A stretch of 7,345 nt of DNA from Bacteroidota bacterium (GTDB lineage: Bacteria > Bacteroidota > Bacteroidia > NS11-12g > UBA9320), in the NCBI GenBank assembly GCA_024638525.1, contig JAHEKB010000114.1:1-7345 (forward strand). Reading direction: 5' to 3'. The notes beneath the pieces are model-generated. The model did no database searches. It saw only the letters and a list, made by a program, of their open reading frames with translations, and had not been told where the DNA came from. Below, one piece after another: positions 1-5,601 of this stretch (position 1 is its first letter; each line of letters opens with the position of its first letter). Both the position numbers and the translations under genes were made by a program.

Positions 1-360
1 GCATATGACCTAGTTGCGGCTAGCGATAAGATTTTGGACATTTCTACCATTGGCTTACTTGGACCAGCATTCAATGCTCATCGAACATTGGCAATAGTCA
101 GCCTGCTAGCGGCATTTGCTCAATGGAGAGGATTTAAGACCATTTCCAATGCACCAGAGTTAAACAGATACAGTCAGTGGCTACTCTGGATCTGTGTAGC
201 ACAAATCGTCTTTGGGAGCCTAATAATAATGACGGACCTCAGTGCTATTTCAAAAGCATTCCATATAAGTCTAGGGGCCGCAATATTTGTTATACAATTC
301 TATATTTGCACCCGCCTATTCCAAGGCAAATTAGATGCTATTCACAATGAGAGCTATTGA
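1..360 (+). CDS. ctaA: Heme A synthase (COX15/CtaA family), C-terminal part, 5' end cut by window edge
   Basis: The reading frame is open from base 1, so the gene begins upstream and only its last 119 residues are seen; the family is usually about 300-350 residues long. COX15/CtaA is a polytopic inner-membrane enzyme that oxidises the C8 methyl of heme O to give heme A for cytochrome aa3 oxidases. The visible part fits the C-terminal half: a helix with an FNAHR motif (His at window residue 27), a helix containing AQIVFGSLII (about 58-77), and a final helix with the KAFHISLGAA motif (His at residue 88). The two histidines match the heme-ligand positions of the family's second repeat. A TTG codon at 34 is in frame but is not a credible start, because the upstream codons are equally coding-like. 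The 3' end overlaps ctaB, which performs the preceding step of the pathway; this strongly supports the call. Confidence 0.86.
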   Translation, partial: AYDLVAASDKILDISTIGLLGPAFNAHRTLAIVSLLAAFAQWRGFKTISNAPELNRYSQWLLWICVAQIVFGSLIIMTDLSAISKAFHISLGAAIFVIQFYICTRLFQGKLDAIHNESY

Positions 361-1237
361 GATTCAAAAGGAAGCGATAAGCTGGAAATCTAAGCTACAG
401 GATTACAATCAACTGATTAAATTCAGACTTACTTTCACGGTAGTGCTCTCTGCTGTACTCGGCTTTCTGCTGGGAAATCAGGGAACAATAAACTACCAAG
501 ACCTGTCGGCACTAATTTTGGGAGGCTTCCTAGTTGTTGCTTCCTCCAATGGCATTAACCAAATTATTGAGAAGGATTTTGATAAGTTGATGAGTAGAAC
601 GGCTAACAGACCCATTGCTCAACAGCGTATGAGTATACTAGAAGCTGGTATTTTCTGTGCTGTTACGGGCATAATAGGGGTAAGTGTTTTAGGGCTCTTT
701 TTAAATACCTATGCTGCACTTCTTGGCTTCGCCTCTTTAATGAGTTATGCTTTTATCTATACCCCTTTGAAAAGAGTTTCTCCCGTTGCGGTGCTTGTAG
801 GAGCGTTTCCCGGAGCCATACCTCCCCTTTTGGGATGGGTAGCTGCAACAGGAGGGTTTAGTTATGCGGCAATTAGCTTGTTTTTACTGCAGTTCTTTTG
901 GCAGTTCCCTCACTTCTGGGCCATTGCATGGATATTGGACGACGATTACAAAAAAGCGGGATACAGACTGCTCCCAAGTGGAGGAAGAAATAAGGCCTCG
1001 GCCAGGCAGGTTATCATCTATTCGCTAACCTTGATTCCCGTGGCAATGTTGCCTTATGTTTTTGGAATGTCAGGTTGGATATCCATGTTATTGGTGGTCT
1101 TCGCTTCACTTGTTTTAAGCATATACGCCTTTAGATTACACAAGAGTTTATCTAATGCAGATGCCAAGCGATTAATGTTCGCTTCGATCATCTATAACCC
1201 TTTGACTCTCATTTTGTTACTTATAGATAAGCTGTGA
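335..1237 (+). CDS. ctaB: Protoheme IX farnesyltransferase (heme O synthase)
   Basis: A 300-residue UbiA-superfamily polyprenyltransferase that adds a farnesyl group to the heme B vinyl, giving heme O, the substrate of the heme A synthase encoded just upstream. The first Asp-rich prenyl-diphosphate motif is at residues 72-93 (N72, D81, D83, then SRTANRP). The family motif YTPLKR is at 142-147, followed by GAFPGAIPPLLGW, the WQFPHF motif (189-194) and the second Asp cluster DDDYKKAGYRLLP (202-214). Hydrophobic segments across the chain fit the usual eight or nine helices. The start is uncertain: ATG 335 has a weak AAGG about nine bases upstream and overlaps the heme A synthase by 26 nt, while ATG 347 (residue 5) would overlap by 14 nt. 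Both fall before the conserved region. The stop overlaps the next gene by 4 nt. Confidence 0.96.
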   Translation: MLFTMRAIEIQKEAISWKSKLQDYNQLIKFRLTFTVVLSAVLGFLLGNQGTINYQDLSALILGGFLVVASSNGINQIIEKDFDKLMSRTANRPIAQQRMSILEAGIFCAVTGIIGVSVLGLFLNTYAALLGFASLMSYAFIYTPLKRVSPVAVLVGAFPGAIPPLLGWVAATGGFSYAAISLFLLQFFWQFPHFWAIAWILDDDYKKAGYRLLPSGGRNKASARQVIIYSLTLIPVAMLPYVFGMSGWISMLLVVFASLVLSIYAFRLHKSLSNADAKRLMFASIIYNPLTLILLLIDKL

Positions 1238-1815
1238 GTGTGACAAGCTTAAATACCAGCAGTAAAATGCATCCTAAAAAGTTCAATCTATGGTTATTAA
1301 TCATCGGAATTGTGATGCTTTTCAGCGGCCTAACAAGTGCGTATATAGTGCGAAAGGGTGATGGGAATTGGTTTGATTTTGACCTTCCTGACATCTTTCT
1401 GTATTCCACTATTATTGTTTTGTTAAGCTCGGTATCCATGTGGTATGCATACAGCTCTGCCAAGAGGGATGAGTTAGCTCAAAGTAAAATAGGACTCTAC
1501 ATCACAATATTGTTGGGTGTTGGATTTTGCATTTCTCAATTCTTAGGTTGGATGTCCATGATCGATGACGGACTTCATTTAGTTACGCCTAAAGACGGAA
1601 GTAAAGTGTCCGCATCATTTGTGTACGTAATTTCATTTGTGCATTTAGCTCACATCATCGGCGGACTGATTTTCTTGATTATTGTATTGACCAAAACCAT
1701 TGGGCTTCAGGTTCATAAGAAGAGTACACTCCTTATAGACATGTGTAATACTTATTGGCATTTCGTGGGGCTGTTGTGGGTTTATTTATATTTGTTTTTA
1801 TATTTTGCGCGCTAA
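1234..1815 (+). CDS. Cytochrome c oxidase subunit III family protein, short five-helix form
   Basis: A 193-residue membrane protein of the heme-copper oxidase subunit III family. Predicted helices lie at about 19-39, 55-73, 86-105, 126-152 and 171-191. Family signatures are MLFSGLTSAYIVRKG near the first helix, FVHLAHIIGGLIF (about 135-147) and a C-terminal YWHFVGLLWVYLY (174-186), which is the usual end motif of subunit III. Subunit III supports the catalytic subunit I and helps keep proton uptake stable; it carries no redox centre. I chose the GTG at 1234 because it overlaps the ctaB stop as GTGA, a typical coupling junction, and keeps the SSKM segment resembling relatives; ATG 1267 (residue 12) is the alternative. 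A second, longer subunit III gene follows 6 bp downstream. Such tandem pairs are known in Bacteroidota, and which copy forms the core subunit cannot be decided here. Confidence 0.9.
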   Translation: MSVTSLNTSSKMHPKKFNLWLLIIGIVMLFSGLTSAYIVRKGDGNWFDFDLPDIFLYSTIIVLLSSVSMWYAYSSAKRDELAQSKIGLYITILLGVGFCISQFLGWMSMIDDGLHLVTPKDGSKVSASFVYVISFVHLAHIIGGLIFLIIVLTKTIGLQVHKKSTLLIDMCNTYWHFVGLLWVYLYLFLYFAR

Positions 1816-1821
1816 TTAAAG

Positions 1822-2673
1822 ATGGCTACACAGGCAATTTCAAAGTCGAGTCCTTGGATAGGTGGAAAGTCCCCATTTAAGGTCAGTTACGGCAAATTGA
1901 TGATGTGGATTTTTCTCCTTTCGGATGCATTCACATTTTCGTCACTATTGATAGGATACGGAGCGTTGAGATACAGTTTTGATTCAACCAATGACTTTAT
2001 AGAAGAAGTCGGAGTCGATCAATTAAAAGCCGAGGGCATACCCTTTAACGAATCCAACCACATCGATTTTGCAGTGGGAAGCAATGTAATTGAAAGATTT
2101 ACCCCCGAAGGAGCAGACCATCACGGTCATGTAGATCACTTTGTTGAAAAACTTGCTGAAACAGGAGTCTTTAGCGAAACACATTGGCCTTCTCCGGATT
2201 TGGTTTTCAATCACTTCCCTTTCATGCATGGGATGCACTTACCGCTGTTCTTTGTGAGTTTGATGACATTTATACTCATCTTTAGTTCAGTAACCATGGT
2301 TCTCGCCGTGGAAGCAGGAACCAGAAAAAATAAGGATGAAGTAAGTAAATGGATGCTATTAACCATTGTGGGAGGTATAGCATTCTTGAGCTGTCAAGCA
2401 TGGGAATGGACAATGTTTATCAATGCAGGGGCAACACCTTGGAGCAATCCATATGGCCCTCCAACCTTTGCAGCTTTATTCTTCTTGGTCACAGGATTTC
2501 ACGGATTCCATGTGTTCTCAGGTGTGGTTTTAAATGTGGTTATCTACATCAATAACCTCAGGGGAACATATGACGAAAGAGGACATTATGAAATGGTCGA
2601 GAAAGTTGGCCTATACTGGCACTTTGTAGACCTAGTTTGGGTATTTGTATTCACCTTCTTCTATTTGATATAA
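1822..2673 (+). CDS. Cytochrome c oxidase subunit III, long form with a His-rich loop
   Basis: A 283-residue subunit III. The first helix (about 25-48) contains WIFLLSDAFTFS. Further helices lie at about 138-164, 177-200, 214-242 and 263-282. Core signatures are CQAWEW (191-196, with a Glu at 195 that probably matches the conserved helix-III Glu), GFHGFHVFSGVVLN (225-238) and YWHFVDLVWVF (265-275). Between the first and second helices sits a soluble loop of about 85 residues (about 52-136). It is acidic and contains the His-rich stretch ADHHGHVDHF (98-107), followed by WPSPDLVFNHFPFMHG, which leads into the next helix. From general knowledge, long loops here occur in other Bacteroidota subunit III proteins. 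ATG 1822 has an A-rich leader and lies 6 bp after the preceding gene. With its conserved Glu and GFHG motifs, this copy looks more like canonical subunit III than the preceding one. Confidence 0.94.
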   Translation: MATQAISKSSPWIGGKSPFKVSYGKLMMWIFLLSDAFTFSSLLIGYGALRYSFDSTNDFIEEVGVDQLKAEGIPFNESNHIDFAVGSNVIERFTPEGADHHGHVDHFVEKLAETGVFSETHWPSPDLVFNHFPFMHGMHLPLFFVSLMTFILIFSSVTMVLAVEAGTRKNKDEVSKWMLLTIVGGIAFLSCQAWEWTMFINAGATPWSNPYGPPTFAALFFLVTGFHGFHVFSGVVLNVVIYINNLRGTYDERGHYEMVEKVGLYWHFVDLVWVFVFTFFYLI

Positions 2674-2674
2674 A

Positions 2675-3025
2675 ATGGCGACGCATAACGTAAACATACA
2701 CGACGAAGAAAACTACGACCCCACTGTTTGGGTGCCCGTTCAGCACAGTCACGGTACCAAAGATATCTGGATGAAGTTCTGGATTTTTCTGGGATTGACC
2801 TTGGTTGATATTGTTCTTTATTTCTTCATGACTCCAAGTCTATTGAGAAATTGGATATTTGTCATATTGGGCATTGTCAAGGCAGTCTATATAGTTGGAA
2901 CCTTCATGCATATGAAGCATGAGAAGATTCAGCTGGCATTGATGATCATATTACCCATGGTCTTTGTCATCTTCTTTATATATTGGATGCTCTATGAAGG
3001 AGCATTTTGGGGAATCTTTCATTAA
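2675..3025 (+). CDS. Cytochrome c oxidase subunit IV family protein
   Basis: A 116-residue protein with three predicted helices (about 32-52, 60-80, 86-107). It has a soluble N-terminus of about 30 residues that contains several His and acidic residues. The segment TFMHMKHEK (76-84), at the end of the second helix, is a hallmark of the small prokaryotic subunit IV family found with caa3/aa3-type oxidases. The subunit is non-catalytic and is thought to stabilise the complex, in particular the heme-copper region of subunit I. It starts 1 bp after the stop of the long subunit III gene and ends 3 bp before the SCO gene, so it sits inside the same transcript. The length matches the family, and no other family fits these features and this context as well. 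Confidence 0.91.
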   Translation: MATHNVNIHDEENYDPTVWVPVQHSHGTKDIWMKFWIFLGLTLVDIVLYFFMTPSLLRNWIFVILGIVKAVYIVGTFMHMKHEKIQLALMIILPMVFVIFFIYWMLYEGAFWGIFH

Positions 3026-3028
3026 TTC

Positions 3029-3670
3029 ATGAATAAAAACAGAGGAATACTCATCCTCATTGTGCTCTTGGCAATTCCTGTCCTTTGGATTTTCTTATGG
3101 AAAAAAAGTGAGTTTGCCTATACCCCGCTTCCTATTTATAGCGAAGTTGTTTTTGGCGATACTGTCGCTTTTACTATTGATGATTTTGAATTGACAGATC
3201 AGAGGGGCTTGCCTTTTAATCATGATAGTATCGGTGAACGGGTGTATGTAGCCAATTTCTTCTTTGCATCTTGCCCAGACGTTTGTCCGGAAATGAACAG
3301 TAATGTGAAGATCTTGACGGATAAATTTTCGCAAAATGACGCCGTTGTATTTCTCTCACATAGCGTAGACCCAGAAAATGACTCTGTGGGTGCTTTAAGA
3401 CAATACGCTGACGACCTGGAAGTAGATGATAACCAATGGCACTTTCTTACTGGGCCTAAGAGAGAGATCTACGATTTGGCCAGTAAATCATATAGAGTCG
3501 TAAGCGTAGAAGAAGGTGAAGGGACCTTCATTCACAGCGAAAAACTGATACTGATAGACAAGGACAGAAGGATAAGAGGATATTATCAAGGCCGAGATTT
3601 TAAGGACATTAAAAAACTAATGGACGACATTCCCTTTTTAATAAAGGAATACAAAGACAATGCTAAGTGA
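3029..3670 (+). CDS. SCO1/SenC family copper-delivery protein for cytochrome c oxidase
   Basis: A 213-residue thioredoxin-fold protein anchored by one N-terminal helix (about 6-24), with the rest predicted in the periplasm. It keeps all three copper ligands expected of SCO proteins: the two cysteines of SCPDVCP (C82 and C86, CxxxC spacing) and the distal histidine in FIHSEKLILID (H169). Other family features are FELTDQRGLPF (53-63), VANFFFASCP, and SVDPENDS (112-119). SCO proteins deliver copper to, or reduce, the CuA centre of oxidase subunit II. The place between the oxidase subunits and DUF420 agrees with a role in metallating this oxidase. There is no lipobox, so it is a membrane-anchored protein and not a lipoprotein. 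Its 3' end overlaps the next gene by 11 nt. Confidence 0.95.
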   Translation: MNKNRGILILIVLLAIPVLWIFLWKKSEFAYTPLPIYSEVVFGDTVAFTIDDFELTDQRGLPFNHDSIGERVYVANFFFASCPDVCPEMNSNVKILTDKFSQNDAVVFLSHSVDPENDSVGALRQYADDLEVDDNQWHFLTGPKREIYDLASKSYRVVSVEEGEGTFIHSEKLILIDKDRRIRGYYQGRDFKDIKKLMDDIPFLIKEYKDNAK

Positions 3671-4193
3671 CAAAACGATCTTCAGACTGGTCATGGTGCT
3701 CTCCATCATCGTCTTCCTTTTGGTGGTAGTACTGAATAAACGGCTAATAGAACCCCCGGCAGATTTTCCATCATTCATTTATAAACTTCCATTGCTCAAT
3801 GCAATAATCAATGCTTGTTGCAGTATTCTATTAATTCTTTCTTACAGGGCCATACGCGCTAAGAAGATTGACCTCCACAAAAAATTGAATTTAACCGCAT
3901 TTGCCTTGTCCGCGGTATTCCTTATTTCATACGTCAATTACCATTTTTTTGTTGAGCATACACTTTACGGCGGAGAAGGTATAATGGAGCTGTTATATAA
4001 GCTTATTCTCTTTAGTCATATCGTATTAGCAGCTGTGGTACTCCCTTTGATTCTAATGTCCTTTTGGTATGGTCTTAAGGACAAACGAGAGAAACACAGA
4101 AAGCTGGTAAAATGGAGCTTCCCCATCTGGCTTTATGTCACCTTAAGTGGGGTCATAGTCTATTTGATGATCAGTCCCTATTATCCTTATTAG
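3660..4193 (+). CDS. DUF420 family membrane protein, probable oxidase assembly factor
   Basis: A 177-residue polytopic membrane protein with helices at about 7-26, 43-62, 76-95, 114-137 and 152-172. DUF420 features seen are PLLNAIINACC (44-54), IRAKKIDLHKKLNLTAF (65-81, H73), FLISYVNYHFFVEH (87-100, H95 and H100), LYKLILFSHIVLA (112-124, H120), HRKLVKW (146-152) and the closing PIWLYVTLSGVIVYLM (155-170). Several of these histidines lie at helix ends and could bind metal or heme. Established knowledge: DUF420 proteins of Gram-positive bacteria (YozB/CtaM) are needed for function of their aa3-type oxidases. A similar role here is inferred from family and from position after SCO. The ATG at 3660 lies 11 nt inside the SCO gene, suggesting translational coupling. 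Confidence 0.9.
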   Translation: MLSDKTIFRLVMVLSIIVFLLVVVLNKRLIEPPADFPSFIYKLPLLNAIINACCSILLILSYRAIRAKKIDLHKKLNLTAFALSAVFLISYVNYHFFVEHTLYGGEGIMELLYKLILFSHIVLAAVVLPLILMSFWYGLKDKREKHRKLVKWSFPIWLYVTLSGVIVYLMISPYYPY

Positions 4194-4924
4194 TGAAAGC
4201 GCTGATTCAATTCATACTGCAAAAAATTCTCGGCTTTAAACGGTACTTATGGATTTTTACGCTGTATAAACTCAGGGTGTTGAAAAAGGATAAAAGTGAA
4301 GCCGACTTTTTTCATTTTGTTGATATCCTAGACAAGAACGATACCGTATTGGATATCGGAGCCAATTTGGGTCTTATGTCATACTATTTATCTAAAAAGT
4401 GCAAGCAAGTGCACGCTTTTGAACCCATACCACAAAACCTGAATAATTTGTATAAACTTAAAAGGTTTAAAAATTTAGACAATCTAGTAATCCATCCCAT
4501 CGCACTGGGAAATCACGATGGTGATATAGAATTGGTTTTACCGGTGGTCTCTGGAGTTAAAAAACAAGGCCTGAGCCACGTGAAAGACGAGAAAATGGAA
4601 ATATTTAATAGTGGTGAAAGTTATAAGTGCCCCATAGCTAGATTGGACAATATAGAATTAGCCAAAGACCTTAGTATAACCGGGATAAAAATGGATGTAG
4701 AGAACTATGAATACGAGGTTCTCCTAGGGGCAAAGCAGTTATTGTTAAGCCACAAACCATTGGTTTACACAGAGTTGTGGGATAATCAAAATCGCTTAGA
4801 TTGTTTTGAGTTCATGACTTCATTAGGCTATAGAATTAAAGTCTTGAAGGATGACCAATTGGTCTCTTACCAAAGTGACAAAAGTCACACACAGAACTTC
4901 TTTTTTATATATGAATCCTCCTAA
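4193..4924 (+). CDS. FkbM family SAM-dependent methyltransferase
   Basis: A 243-residue protein beginning at GTG 4193, which overlaps the DUF420 stop by one base (TAGTG). An in-frame ATG at 4112 would lie 82 nt inside DUF420 and adds no family sequence. The SAM-binding motif I is VLDIGANLGLMSYYLS (52-67), with the acidic strand-2 end AFEPIPQN (75-82). The FkbM-typical IKMDVENYEYEVLLGA lies at 165-180 (usually IKIDVEG; here Asn replaces Gly), and YTELW at 192-196 supplies a late acidic residue. FkbM proteins are mostly O-methyltransferases acting on sugars of surface glycans or on natural products; the substrate here is unknown. The first 35 residues are hydrophobic and basic and may bind the membrane peripherally. 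It is out of place among oxidase genes and may be an insertion or simply a co-transcribed passenger. The next gene has its own promoter-like element at this gene's stop codon. Confidence 0.88.
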   Translation: MKALIQFILQKILGFKRYLWIFTLYKLRVLKKDKSEADFFHFVDILDKNDTVLDIGANLGLMSYYLSKKCKQVHAFEPIPQNLNNLYKLKRFKNLDNLVIHPIALGNHDGDIELVLPVVSGVKKQGLSHVKDEKMEIFNSGESYKCPIARLDNIELAKDLSITGIKMDVENYEYEVLLGAKQLLLSHKPLVYTELWDNQNRLDCFEFMTSLGYRIKVLKDDQLVSYQSDKSHTQNFFFIYESS

Positions 4925-4929
4925 CTTTG
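4922..4929 (+). promoter_or_regulatory. Candidate Bacteroidota -7 promoter element (TAACTTTG)
   Basis: TAACTTTG matches the TAnnTTTG -7 consensus of Bacteroidota housekeeping promoters. It starts on the TAA stop of the methyltransferase gene and is followed by TACCAATG, whose last three bases are the start codon at 4935. A -33 TTG at the right distance is not evident; the region near 4898-4902 is only T-rich. If used, transcription would begin at or within a few bases of the start codon, giving a leaderless or nearly leaderless mRNA. An equally good TAnnTTTG match occurs inside ctaB (513-520), so the motif alone is weak; its placement is the main support. Confidence 0.45.
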
Positions 4930-4934
4930 TACCA

Positions 4935-5159
4935 ATGAAAAAGTGGATTTTTCTCTTTGCCTTTCTTTTTGTAATTGGTCTTTCAGAATCAAGTGCCCAA
5001 TGCCCAATGTGTAGAACAGCCGTGGAGTCTGGAATGAATGAGGAGGGAAATACCAAGGGACGGGGATTGAATGACGGCATTATTTATTTATTGGCTGCAC
5101 CCTATCTCGCCATCGGAATTGTCGGAGGTATTTGGTATAAAAAGAATAAGGCCAAATAA
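4935..5159 (+). CDS. Small exported CPMC-motif membrane protein, function unknown
   Basis: A 74-residue protein. ATG 4935 is chosen because it gives a clean signal peptide: MKKW, a hydrophobic core (about 4-16), then SESSA with a likely signal peptidase I site after A21. Upstream in-frame ATGs (4851, 4911) would bury this signal. The mature protein would begin almost at once with QCPMCR (C23 and C26, a CxxC pair). A hydrophilic glycine-rich stretch with GRGLNDGIIYL follows, then one helix (about 48-67) and a basic tail, WYKKNKAK. This predicts a periplasmic CxxC head held by a C-terminal membrane anchor. There is no lipobox, since Q precedes C23. From memory, similar small proteins with a CxMCR head and a GLNxGI-Y-PY tail occur in other Bacteroidota near oxidase or DUF983 genes, but I know no assigned function. 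Metal binding or thiol chemistry in oxidase assembly is only an inference. It overlaps the DUF983 gene by 1 nt. Confidence 0.82.
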   Translation: MKKWIFLFAFLFVIGLSESSAQCPMCRTAVESGMNEEGNTKGRGLNDGIIYLLAAPYLAIGIVGGIWYKKNKAK

Positions 5160-5539
5160 TGGCACAACCTTCTGCGCTCAATTCCTTTGTCAGCGGCCGA
5201 TGTCCTCAATGCAGAGAAGGCAAAATATTCAAGAGTTCGGTCTTCAATCTTCTAAAATTTAAACAGGCATACGAAAATTGCCCTCATTGTGGAGTTAAGT
5301 TCGAATCTGAACCTGGTTTTTTTTGGGGTGCCATGTATTTCAGTTATGCCCTGAACGTCGGCTTGGCAATCATTATGGGTGTATTCTTTTTCAATGTCTA
5401 TGAAGACCCACCTTTGGGACTCATGGTTGGCACCGTTTTGGGCGTTTCAGCTCTCGCGTCACCCCTTGTTTTCCGGTTGGCCCGTCTATTGATGATGTAT
5501 ATTGCCGCACCGTATCGCCGGTACCGTCCAAGCAAGTAA
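5159..5539 (+). CDS. DUF983 family zinc-ribbon membrane protein
   Basis: A 126-residue protein with an N-terminal zinc-ribbon-like head: the knuckles CPQC (C15, C18) and CPHC (C41, C44) are 22 residues apart. The DUF983 signature GRCPQCREGKIF lies at 13-24, and FESEPGFFWGAMYFSYALNV at 48-67. Two helices follow (about 59-79 and 86-108), and the tail is basic (PYRRYRPSK). DUF983 proteins have no established function; in several groups their genes occur near cytochrome oxidase assembly genes, which agrees with this place. The ATG overlaps the stop of the small CPMC gene (TAATG), so the two are probably translated together. The four cysteines probably bind zinc or another metal on the cytoplasmic side, judging from the basic tail and lack of a signal peptide. 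It appears to end the respiratory gene train. Confidence 0.9.
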   Translation: MAQPSALNSFVSGRCPQCREGKIFKSSVFNLLKFKQAYENCPHCGVKFESEPGFFWGAMYFSYALNVGLAIIMGVFFFNVYEDPPLGLMVGTVLGVSALASPLVFRLARLLMMYIAAPYRRYRPSK

Positions 5540-5544
5540 TTTTA

Positions 5545-5558
5545 GGATTGTGGATTGT
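5545..5558. repeat. Perfect tandem repeat of a 7-mer (GGATTGT x2)
   Basis: Two adjacent identical copies of GGATTGT lie in the short gap between the DUF983 gene and the TetR-family gene. The second copy supplies a TTG (5555-5557) that could act as a -33 promoter element. The repeat may be chance; it is short and has no known role. Confidence 0.5.
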
Positions 5559-5582
5559 TTTCTTACTCAAGTAATTTAATTT
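5555..5582 (+). promoter_or_regulatory. Candidate promoter for the TetR-family gene
   Basis: A TTG at 5555-5557 is followed by 17 bases and then TTAATTTG at 5575-5582, one mismatch from the Bacteroidota TAnnTTTG -7 consensus. The spacing is slightly short of the usual 19-21. The element is in the only real intergenic gap of the window and lies about 20 bases before the start codon at 5602, where a promoter is needed. The match is imperfect, so this is a moderate to weak prediction. Confidence 0.4.
5563..5574. promoter_or_regulatory. Palindrome TTACTCAAGTAA, candidate TetR-family operator
   Basis: TTACT and AGTAA are perfect inverted arms around a two-base centre. The site lies between the proposed -33 and -7 elements of the regulator gene, where bound protein would block polymerase. 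A related near-palindrome AGTGATTACT is at 5586-5595, and TTACT recurs at 5595-5599, so the same half-site is repeated up to the start codon. TetR-family proteins usually repress their own genes through such palindromes. That this one binds here is inferred from position only. Confidence 0.45.
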
Positions 5583-5601
5583 GTGAGTGATTACTTACTA
5601 A

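Noticed and set aside
34..360. Complete small gene starting at TTG 34.
   Set aside because: The frame is open to base 1 and the sequence matches the C-terminal half of heme A synthase, so it is a fragment cut by the window edge.
1221..1463. Minus-strand 80-codon open frame.
   Set aside because: It lies entirely opposite ctaB and subunit III coding sequence and has no recognisable domain; it is a shadow frame. The same holds for other opposite or shifted frames at 2023-2238, 2349-2555, 3095-3334, 4823-5080, 5071-5262 and 6977-7234.
1787..1794. TATATTTG as a promoter for the long subunit III gene.
   Set aside because: It lies in the coding sequence for the conserved end of the preceding subunit, with no TTG at a fitting distance. 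AT-rich codons explain it.
4112..4192. Earlier ATG start for the FkbM methyltransferase inside the DUF420 gene.
   Set aside because: It overlaps well-conserved DUF420 coding sequence by 82 nt, and the added residues show no family match. GTG 4193 gives a 1-nt overlap and a normal length.
4851..4934. Longer N-terminus for the CPMC mini-protein (ATG 4851 or 4911).
   Set aside because: These lie inside the methyltransferase coding sequence and would place extra residues before an otherwise clean signal peptide.
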